From Stachybotrys elegans (lineage: Eukaryota > Ascomycota > Sordariomycetes > Hypocreales > Stachybotryaceae), in NCBI GenBank assembly GCA_020746835.1, contig JAGPNK010000006.1, positions 744,001 through 808,000 on the forward strand: a DNA stretch of 64,000 nt. Direction: 5' to 3'. Positions 33,615 through 43,037 of the stretch are shown here, piece after piece. The position numbers were made by a program, and so were the translations under genes. Each line of letters opens with the position of its first letter. Within the stretch, counting starts at the first letter, position 1. The notes beneath the pieces were generated by a model. That model did not search any database. It was not told the DNA's origin and saw only the letters and a list, made by a program, of their open reading frames with translations.

Positions 33615-36600
33615 GCGCCGGGTGTTAAAAGGCAGCTAGAGATTGTTGAATATGGTGCTTTCTGGATATAGATGGAGTGGTGGTAACGGCAGTTCCTGGA
33701 GGTGAGGACAACAGATGGGATGCTGACGACTAAATTGGGGAATTTCGGTTCGTATGACGTGGGGGGGGGGGGGGGGGGGGGGTTCGGCAAGATGCAAGCT
33801 TGGCAAGAACGACAAGGTTTGGCTGGGGTGTGGCGGAATGCGGGAGGGAAGGAACCCTGGGGAGAATCTAGGAAAGAAGGAAGGGTAGCTCCGTGTCCAG
33901 CGAGTGTCCAGTGAGAGTCCAGCAATCCCCCCTGCCAGCTGTCAGGCAAGCAGAGGAACTTCGGTAGCAGTCTTGTGTGATAGCAGAGATAGAGATGCGT
34001 AACTGGGTCTGCTCGACAACGAATGATAGACGACGAATGAAGGATCCCCTCCTTGATCTTCCTCCCTTCTCGCCCTTGAAAGATAAGGGGAGGGGGAAGC
34101 GGGAGCAGAGGACGCTCCGATGTTCGCTCTGGTCTGCCTCTGGCGCTCTGCACTGTTTTGTATGGCACAGTTTTCTATGATGGCGATGGTATTGGCGTTG
34201 ACGGGCGATGATCTGCAGGCAGTTGGAGCTCTGCAGATGCAACTGGTCTGTAATGGTAAGCCCAAGCAAGGCAGCGCAAAGGTATTGCTGGAGGCACGCG
34301 GGCGTGACTGTCGAAACCAGCGCAATCGCCTTCTCGACCGCTACCGCTGCTTGTGGAATGACAATCCTTGCAGGCTGCTCTGTGATTCTATTATTCAGGT
34401 TTGGACCGGCAATGGCTGCTTGCTGTTGGCTATGGTGGAGCTGTGCTTGGCGTGTCTGTGGCTCGATCTATCCCGCAAGTATGGAGAAAGGCATACACAG
34501 AGCTTTGCCGCGATTCTAGCTCGACTCGAGACTAGAACTTGAAGCCTCGGGGCGGAGTGATGAAAGAGGAAGGGGAGACGCAATAAATGCAGATGGAGGA
34601 GGAGCAGGAGGAGAAGAAAAAGAGGAGGAGGATGGGCACAAGAAGGGGGTTATCGCCCGGTTGCCAAGCGGGACTGGGCTTGAGTCTACGGAGTAAAAGC
34701 GACATGGACTTAGCGATGAGAACGAAGGGGGACCGACCAGGCCAACTGTGGCGCGTGGACCAATGCTGGGGCGACCCTTGACGATGGAGCTTTGAGCCGT
34801 TCGTTTATTCACTTGTAAGAAAAAAAACAAATAAAATGAAAGAAAGCCCACATCAACCACGAACCGTGGGACCACGCTTACACACGCTTAACGTTGACCT
34901 ATGAACATTACCGGCCTTCTATCACCACCGGAGGGGTACTTCCAGCCGAGCCGGCCCCCCTAGCAGAGGCGGCAGCATGTCGTGGCTAACGGGTCAGTTC
35001 GGCAGTAAAGTTTACACGTGAGGGCTTGCATGGACAAGAGGCAAACGCGGGAAGGAGAAGCAGCGGATTCGGAGGGCTCTTGGCCTACGCGTCCCATGAC
35101 TCGTTGAGCAATGGCTGGCCTGCCCTGGTACGGCGGCCCGTCCGATGGTGCTTCTGGTTGAGTAAGTGGGATCGGGATTGGGGCTGGAATGGGGTTGTTG
35201 GGCGCCCAGCCCGTCTCGGCTTCCTATCTGCCTGTCTACCTATATCTGCCACCCCAAGAGAGCAGCGAGGAGGGGCATTATCAGACAGGTCGCGTAGGCC
35301 ATCGCCTAGGGGCCCGAAGGGGTAAGGCAAAGACACGTCGTGCGTCCGATGCACGGATGGGCTGCTGGCCGTCGATGGCAACGACGAAGAAGCTGCTTTG
35401 CTCGTGGCAGAACGGATGGATGTCACGATGTGACGGGTGGATGTGGAGGGAGGATTGGAGGCCAGAATGAGGGGTGCCAGGTACCCTGTCTAATGCTCCA
35501 TCGAAGAGAACAGAAGGAGAACAAATGGGGAAGAGAAAATAGGAAAGAGAAAAAAGAAAAAAGAAAGAAAAAAAACAGGAGAAAACAGAAAGAAAGGAAA
35601 ACAAAGCAGAAGAACTGGGGTCGTGATTCGAGGAACCAACAAGAGATGGCCTGGACCCTGCAGCCAAACAGCTCCATCGTATGCTGAGAGAAATCAGCTA
35701 GCACTGCCTAGCAGACAAGAGACGACGGCATCACCCACTTCTTGAGGGTCTACACGCCAAGAGGGGTCCTGGAAGGCATGCCAGAGGGGATATGCAGAGC
35801 TAAGGACTCGGTGAGGAGGGGTCCATGCCATGGGTGGTCAGATTGTAGCTGTATTCGCCATGTAGTTGCAGCAGCCGGCCATGTGTGTGTGTCTGTGTGT
35901 GCATCTGATATCCGGTTCGTTGCTGCGACCGACTTCTTCCGATATCCTTGTCCTCCATCCAGCATATCTCTCTCTGACATTCATAATAAACTGCCGTAGT
36001 TGATACACTGAGAAAGCATCCCCACTGGCAAAGAGGGGAAGGGACCTGCGAAAAAGCTTGTCATGGGAGATGTCAGCTCCAACTGCTCTTTCCCTCCACC
36101 CACAGACTGGCCACCGTCCCAAATCGGCAATCCTGGACCCTTCCAAACGGAGCTCCTCCCCAGCGCTAACTCGATAGAGGTGCAGTCGGCGGCCTTAGAG
36201 CCAGCTTAGCCTCCTGCAGAGCCCTGCCCGCTGGTCTCTTAGCGTCGCTCTGTTTGTTCTGTCTTGATGCCGGCTGGGATGCGGCAATGCGACTCCATCA
36301 TCATGCCGTACAACGCGGTATCCATGGAGCTGAGGGCTGCGCCGCGCTTCGAGGAATGAGTAGTCACATGGCTCGGCAATCCAAGTGTGCGCTGTCTCTG
36401 TTGTTGCTGCTCAGAACCCGTTGGTGCTGATTCTAGCTGTACATACCATCTGCCGCTCGCTGTCAATGCTCAGACGTGGCATCTGCAGGGCCAGCCATCA
36501 TCACGAGGACGACTGTATCAATGCGGCTGAGACAGTAGCAGACGAGTCCATATGGTTCAATCAACTTTAGCGCCTGGCTTCGCGGTAACGGCGCGCTTTG

Positions 36601-37138
36601 ATACATTTGGTCGACTACATACTGCTGTGATGGCTATCTCAGCCAAGCCCACAAGATTTTGACTTTACCCGGCATGTTTTTTACTGGAAGCGATACCTGG
36701 GTGACTCAGAATGGATCCTATAGCGGAGAAGCAGTTTGGCTTAATGGGACGCTGTAAGCATTGAGTGCCGGGGTTCATAATACTGTTTTCTATCGTTGAG
36801 CAGAGAGGGAAGCGCTTATCTAAAGCGGAATACCCTGGAAGGGATTCAACGTGACACAAATATGCAAGAGGCAGACGACTTGGGCTGGTTGAGGGGGATC
36901 GTTCCAATGAAGTAAAAACGCGGCCATTCCTTGAGCACCTAAGGATCCTACAAGACAGCCTTAGATAGAATTCAGATATGCGTTAACCACCTACTTGTAA
37001 TTACTTGGTGCAGGTGGCACCAGTGCGGCCTGATGTAAGGTCGGTGGAGGAGTCGTCTTCTGGAAGAGATCCTCATGAAAGGATGCTGTGCTGTAGATAA
37101 TATGACAAAATAAGTCTCCCACTTGTATCGAACAACGA
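33615..37138. other. 3.5-kb stretch without recognised genes
   Basis: The Zn2Cys6 promoter lies at its left end. Content: G22 homopolymer (33761-33782), a GGAGGAGCAGGAGGAG tract near 34595-34635, a purine (GAAAAAGAAA-type) tract at about 35540-35610, and a TGTGTGTGTCTGTGTGTG tract near 35883-35901. Open frames are scattered and unsupported. Confidence 0.45.
33761..33782 (+). repeat. Poly-G tract (22 nt)
   Basis: An uninterrupted run of 22 G follows GACGT. Such tracts can form quadruplex structures, vary in length by slippage, and are also places where assembly length is unreliable. It lies about 150 bp upstream of the Zn2Cys6 start, on the strand opposite to that gene's sense. Confidence 0.9.
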
Positions 37139-37210
37139 GCCCCGTTGGCTAAGTGGTATAGCGTGTCACTAGTAATGACAAGATCACTGGTTCGATTCCA
37201 GTACGGGGCA
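37139..37210 (+). tRNA. tRNA-Thr(AGU)
   Basis: A 72-nt cloverleaf without intron. Acceptor GCCCCGT pairs fully with ACGGGGC and the discriminator A is at 37210. The anticodon stem TGTCA/TGACA encloses the loop CTAGTAA with anticodon AGT. The T arm is ACTGG-TTCGATT-CCAGT. A TTTTTTT run at about 37217-37226 is a good Pol III terminator. Confidence 0.95.
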
Positions 37211-37512
37211 GTTCGATTCTTTTTTTGCTGGTCTGATCATCTCGTATTTTTATTAATAACCCCCTTCCCTTCAGTGCTTTGCAGCCAGACGTTGGTTTCT
37301 TCGATTTCTTTTTTTGTACTATAGAGACAGTCACATTTAGAGGAGTCAAATGATTCAATGAGTGTAGAGTCAATGAGTGTATTCAGAAGGGTATCAATCC
37401 ACCTCCTAGTTGGGTGGTATCAGGAATACTGAATAAATAATGTCATTCCCATAAAACATCATCCTCTTTCCAATTCCTCGCATGGGAGTATGTATCGTCA
37501 TAACATCATAGT
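37211..37512. other. 302-bp spacer between tRNA-Thr and permease gene
   Basis: It contains the tRNA terminator and the permease 3' flank, with ATGAGTGTA repeated twice near 37357-37382. Nothing else seen. Confidence 0.45.
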
Positions 37513-39320
37513 CTAGAAGTGCTTGGGTGAATCATCAATTCCCTTGTTGTCAGGAGTGGACACCACCCGCTCTTCGTCAAAGTCCTGGCTGCCGCTGTCA
37601 TAGGCAACCCGCAAGTCATCAATCTCTTCACCGACCTCCATCCAGGTATCGCTCGTGGCAGGGATGGGGAACAGCTTGCACAGACCCCAGTACATGCTCG
37701 AGGCAACAATGAAACCGGCAAAGAAGTTGACTCGGTAGATGTACGTGGCACCCATAGGCACGTCGCGGCCAATGGCACCGGCGAAACCCACCACGTTGAT
37801 GAGGATTCCACTGACGTAGGCAGCGTAGGCTCGCCAATGGATACCGAACGTGTAGTAGTAAGGACCAGTCTTGCGTCCATCGTACAGCTCCTTGAGCTCC
37901 AGGTATCCTCGGCGCACGAAGTAGTAGTCACTGATCATGACACCAGCGATGGAGCTGAGGAACACACTGTAAGAGGACAGGTAGAGCGTGAACTGGTTGT
38001 TGGAGGAGAGCAGGTTCCAGGGGCACATGGCAAGACCAATGGCGGCGCAGATGTAACCACCTCGGCGAATGTTGATGTAGCGTGGGAGCAGCGCAGTCAT
38101 GTCAGTTCCAGCGGACACCGAGTTGGCAGCAATGTTGGTACCGAGCTGGGCAAGGGCAAAGGCAGCAGCGATAACGAAAACGCCAAAGCGCTGGCCGGAA
38201 CCACCATCGTCAATGAATCTACCCAGAAGCTCAAGGGGGTCCCAAATGGCTTCGTCGTAGATGATAGTGGAAGAAGAGGAGACGATGATGCCGATGAAGG
38301 AAGTGATGGCAAAGCCCGTGGGAATGGTGATGAGCTGAGACCAGAGGGCGTCCTTGGGCTTGCGGGCGAAACGCGAGAAGTCGGGATCGTTGACGATGAG
38401 CGTGGCGAAGTTGGCGATGGAGGACATGATGCCATTGACCATCTCCCAAGCCAGATCGCTGCCGTGAACAGTGTTGGGCTGCCTGATGATGGGACCAATG
38501 CCGCCAGCGCGGACGACGGCCCAGATGAGGAAGGCAATGCCGGCAATGGGGACGATGAAGGCCTTGACGGTGAAGAGGTGGCGGATCTGGTGGACGGGGA
38601 ACCAGATGGCGGGCAGAGAGCACAGCCAGAAGATGAAGAAGGAGACGAAGTCGGCGGTCGTGGTGGCCGAGCCGCCAAAGGTGTCGGGGATGCGATCGCG
38701 GTCCCAGTTGAGCCAGATGGAGCGGATCATGAGGTACACGCAGTGGCCACCGATGTAGGCCTGGACACCGTACCAAATACAGGCTGGGATTGATGTTAGT
38801 TCACATGATGCCGACAAGGTGGAAGGCGATGCTGCTTACCCATGGCAGCACGGTTAAAGACGGGCCACAAGCTACCCCAGATACCAAACGAGGAACGGCC
38901 AACGACGGGGAAACCGACGTGGTAGACGGCACCAATTCGTCCGGTAAGGACGATGAAGAAACCAGCGATGGCGTAGCCAATCCAGACGCACAGCCAAGCC
39001 TGCCACCAGCTCAGACCGTTGATGATCATGGACGAGGAGATCATCCAGGTATTGATGTTGAACGAGTCGGCGATCCAGAAGCCGACAAAGTTCCAAGGAC
39101 CCCATGTGCGGCGTTGCTTCTCGACGGGCTTCAGATCGTGGTTCGTGAGCTATACGGGACGGGCAGACGGTCAGCAATTGAGCGAGATTGGTCCGTCGCA
39201 ACGCGACAGAGAGAGGTAGAGGGGAGGGTGCTTTACCATGAGCTGCGTAGCCGTCAAACCAGGCTCTGATTCGACGGCCAGCTTGTCGGCCCAATAGCGG
39301 TAACGCGAAGTGCTGGCCAT
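37513..39320 (-). CDS. NCS1-family uracil/allantoin-type permease
   Basis: Minus-strand exons 39320-39237, 39149-38840 and 38783-37513 give 554 aa. It fits plasma-membrane nucleobase-proton symporters of the Fur subgroup (FUR4, FurD, DAL4, FUI1). Hallmarks: [10 protein letters not shown] then [10 protein letters not shown] across intron 1, [20 protein letters not shown] (helix 1 with the conserved Asn and Trp), [24 protein letters not shown] across intron 2, [19 protein letters not shown], and [18 protein letters not shown]. About twelve hydrophobic segments are visible, with an acidic C-tail. Several such tails carry endocytosis signals. The ATG at 39320 is preferred over an in-frame ATG 123 nt upstream because homologues begin just before this point. 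Substrate choice among uracil, allantoin and uridine cannot be fixed from sequence. Confidence 0.92.
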
Positions 39321-41524
39321 GGCGAGCTTCTGGGCTGTGTCGCACAAAGACAAGATGCCCTCGAGTCTCAGACAGACAAGACAAAGTGGTGTTGGCGGTG
39401 GTGTGGCGGTAGAGCGAATCCGGCGAAGAACGCGCAAACTCAAAACACCAAGAATTGTCTAACCAAATGCAAATGCAAATGGGTAGAAAAGAGAATGTAA
39501 AAACTCGAGCCTAGGCCCTTGCCGATCTTCTGGAACAGCTTCCGTGGGAAAAAGTCTGGTCCAGCTATGACGTGAAGATGACCAGGCGTGCGGAGCAACC
39601 AAGTGGAGGAGGAGGAGGAGGAGGAGGAGGCGGCGGCACAAGGAAGCACGCGATGCGCTGAGGGAGCGAGGATTCCAGCGACGAGGCGGAGGAGGGGGAT
39701 GGGGAGAGATTTAAAAGGTTGTGGAGGGACAGGAAGGCGAACGGGTGGCATGGGCTTCCAAGACTGATGATCAAGGGCATCCTGTCATGGCTTTCTGCAA
39801 GGCCGGTATAATAGATAAGGAAGCACACCTTATTCTGGAGCGACGTCCCGGGCAGGCAAGGCTTGGCCCTCGGAGCTTATCTGCGACCCTCCTGTACATA
39901 AGTACGGCTACACAGCGGACTATTCCTGGCAAGGGCATCCTTTGCTTCCATTTAATCTTTTCTTCTAATTGCCTGGGGTAATGGGTAACGTGGTGATAGC
40001 ATTTCAGCTAGAGGCGGATATTTTTCCCTTTATTGTTACATAGATCGATCATCCCCAGCTTGTCACGCGATAGCCGTTGGATGTTGTGCCGCCAAGGATG
40101 ACGGGCAGGGTAGCATTGGTGCTGGGGGTGTTCGGGGCTGCCGAGGAGAAGCTCGAGCTGACCCATGCTGGTGGGCAATGGATCGCGAAAGATGGTTGTG
40201 CTGCTGCGAGAGGGTCAAAAAAAAAAAAAAAAAAAAAAAAAAGAAGAGGCTGAGGGTACAAATTTTCTTTTTTGTCTCCGGTTTGGCTCCCGCTTCGCTC
40301 CTTCCCGCAGCCGGACACAGAACCCCCAACCTTATGGAGATAAGAAACAAGCAGCCAGCCAATGGCAACGCGGGCTTCAGCTGGGTGATTTGCTCGCCCT
40401 TGGCCGTAAGAGGCGTTAGTCTTATCGCGAGGGCCCTGGATGGCCCCCCGCGTTCTCAATCAGCACCCTAGCCAAGGAGGGTCGCTGATTGCGATTGCAG
40501 TATTACTCGATCTCATCGAGTCAACTCTGTCTTGCCGGCCCCACCAGACAGATAACGTGGGGCCATAGTGCGCCACACTAACTGGATGCCATCACCACGG
40601 CTGAAGCCACATGTCAGCAAGATTCAATATTCCAACAAAAGATCAATTTTCTACCTCACGATCAGGGCCTTCCAATCTACTTGATCTAGGAGGAACCGTG
40701 TTACTAATTCTGGTTATAATAGTTAATAGAGATGCCGGAGTCAATGTAATAGATCTGGGCAAGAAGGACTAGGTGAGCAGAAATCGTAGGAGATAGCGAT
40801 CATTGAAAGCAAACCGTCCAAGCACATACCTTGACGCCAATAAACGGCCCGAAAAAGCTGAGCACAAGGTATTAGCGCTCTTTCTGGCCTAGTCCTACTC
40901 TATGTAGGTTCTGGCCCTCTGTAGAAGGTCGTAGTACATCTTGGTGTTCGGAGTAGCTTGCCATCAAAGATATCTGTAACGTGGGTGCCGCTTCGCTGGA
41001 GAAGCCATCCGTGCATACACGTGCTGCGGGATCAGGGCCTGAACCGTGTTGACGGGCCATTTTATCTGCTACCCAGATAGCAGACGCTGCTTGCTGGGAA
41101 CCCCCTGCTCATTGCGGAAGTAACCGCCTTCTATTCACAATGGATAGATAAGAGTCTCGCGATAATTCACAATTTGTGGTCGGCGGAATCTGCCGCCGGT
41201 TGATTTTGGAGATTTAGGCCATGCCCAAAGCTTTGGCCCTTTCTCCAACTACATCCACAGAGATAAGATGCGCCGGGGAAAGCCCAACTCGTTAAATCAG
41301 AAATATCAGTAGAAAAGAAAAGGCATGCAATAAGTTTAGTACATAGGGGCATCTTGTCTATCTTATCACGCATTTACCGTATACTTGACTGCGGATACAT
41401 TATGGTAAAGATATACTGCATCGCTTAGACGTGACAGATCAAGCTTCCTAAATTCATACGTCCCAAGATAGCCCTTTCTATCCTCTCTAATAACGTAACA
41501 GCTTACCCATGCCGAGCCCAAAGT
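39321..41524. other. 2.2-kb stretch without recognised genes
   Basis: The permease promoter is at the left end, including a (GGA)n tract near 39605-39630. An A26 run lies at 40217-40242. The right end is the 3' flank of the membrane-protein gene. I see no supported coding sequence, tRNA or complete mobile element. Confidence 0.45.
40217..40242 (+). repeat. Poly-A tract (26 nt)
   Basis: An uninterrupted run of 26 A follows AGGGTC and precedes GAAGAGGC. It could be a simple homopolymer or the tail of an old retroposed copy. I could not identify a body or target-site duplication to support the second. Confidence 0.85.
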
Positions 41525-42862
41525 TTAATCAGCTTGCAGCGAAACTGGATGCTTCCATGCCTGGTAAGCTATCCATGTTTGGTAGCAACTCACAGCAAGT
41601 GAAAAGATACCCAGGAGCACCGCGAGAAACACTCCAACAAGTGTCGCCATCATCATATACCTAGCTCCGCTCTTCCTCTCCATCATCTTTTCCAGCCACC
41701 CACTCGGTCTTGGGCTCTGCAGCTCGTTGTATAGCTCTCCTAACCGCTCAGACAAGAATATATACGGAACCTTTTCCTCGCCTGCCCGCCTCACAGCGCT
41801 GAATTCAAAGTTGAGAATGTCCGGGTCTAATGCGCTTGTTGAGACCAACGATTGGAGAAATCTCTTGGACTTGGGATCTGCCAGCGGAAACAGTGTGCCT
41901 TGAAGGGACTCGAGAACTTCCAAAACGAGTTGTCTCGGAAGAGCTCCCCTAGTTTGTGGTCAGCCTTTGCTTACAAGTTGCGGGAAGGACACCCACCGTT
42001 TCAAGGACAGAGAGGCACTCATAGTGTCGTCTAGATCCTTGGTTACTCTCAATTGCTCTTTGAGAAACGAAGTGTAGTGGAAGATTTCGAGGACTCTGTG
42101 TCTTCTATCCAAGTGCAAATGGTTTCGAATGTCGGAGGTGCCCCTGATGGTGATGCAGAGCCGTTTGGCAAGTTTCGTTGCCTTGAGTTGCGCCCTGATA
42201 TCCTCCGATAACTCGCTGTTCGCATCGACCAAGGCGTGGTGGTTCCCCAAAGGAAAGATGTCCTGAATGTATTTGCTAAACGGCACGTCGCACTTCCAGT
42301 GAACACGAAACGTCCCCTTTTCCAGTCTATCCGATGAATGATATAGGGCTGTAGGATCAAGCATAAGAAAGATCCTAACGGCTAGGGCGAGTCCGTCTGA
42401 CTGCTCTGAGGGAGAGAATCTCGTCTTGTTTGAGGCAAAGACCTGTTGACATAACTCTGCGTGCGTAACATCGGGATTGGCCCTCAGAGTCGCCACAATC
42501 CTGAATATGTCTTCAAAGCTGTCAATTGCTGTTCCATCCCTCGGAGTTCCCTCCAAGTAGGTGGTGATGATGGCTTTGTAGTACTGCAGGTATCGCTGGA
42601 GCCCAATGAGGCGGACGTTATGACATTCTCCTCCTGCACAGGCCTTGCCATCCAAGCAATCTTTGCATAGATGCCAGGACCAGAGCGACTGTCCAACTTC
42701 GGAGAGTAGGTTTCCGTCGGATATCTGAAGGAGCTCTTTCATCAACATTTTTAGGCGCCTTTTCTTGAGTTGTCTTCGACACGAGCATTGAGCATTGGGA
42801 GAGTCGAGCTGGGCTGAGCTGAACTGAACCCTTGCTTTTTCTCCAAGCCTCCCACCCTCCAT
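41525..42862 (-). CDS. Conserved fungal protein with C-terminal membrane anchor, unknown function
   Basis: Minus-strand exons 42862-41997 and 41948-41525 give 429 aa. The 48-bp intron has a GTGGGT donor and ends ACTAG. Visible parts: a Cys-rich motif CKDCLDGKACAGGEC in the first 80 residues (possible metal site), a long helical middle, and a conserved-looking C-terminal module. That module includes GALPRQLVLEVLESLQGTLF, FPLADPKSKRFLQSLV, a hydrophobic helix (TLVGVFLAVLLGIFSLAV) and a short tail YQTWIAYQAWKHPVSLQAD. I recall this tail-anchored module in many uncharacterised Sordariomycete proteins, with no assigned function. An ATG 75 nt upstream (42937) is in frame but has a weaker context. 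The gene is head-to-head with the trypsin-like protease gene, 175 bp or less apart. Confidence 0.75.
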
Positions 42863-43037
42863 TATGGATGGCAGGGATCCGCGCCACGCGCCATACTCTG
42901 CGAAATGGCAATGCTGCCTTAGACCGAGCCTGACCATCCAGCTGTCTTGAAATGCCAGCTGGTTTTCCCATCATCATCTTTTTCTTGCCTACTGGTCGCC
43001 CCATCTATACTTGTGTGAAGCATCTCCCGAGCTCGCC
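42863..43037. promoter_or_regulatory. Compact bidirectional promoter of the membrane-protein/protease pair
   Basis: The two start codons face away from each other with only 175 bp between them (100 bp if the upstream ATG at 42937 is used). Both transcription starts must therefore lie in or very near this spacer, or the 5' leaders overlap. I see no TATA box. Co-regulation is inference. Confidence 0.5.

Noticed and set aside
37837..38793. Plus-strand frame of 318 codons opposite the permease gene
   Set aside because: Antisense shadow of a strongly conserved transporter; Gly/Asp/Val-rich with no domain.
39321..39443. N-terminal extension of the permease from the upstream ATG
   Set aside because: The extra residues are Pro/Arg/Thr-rich and unlike the family, whose proteins start just before the EPGLT motif.
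40100..40400. A26 tract as the tail of a retroposed element
   Set aside because: No element body, internal promoter or target-site duplication could be recognised.
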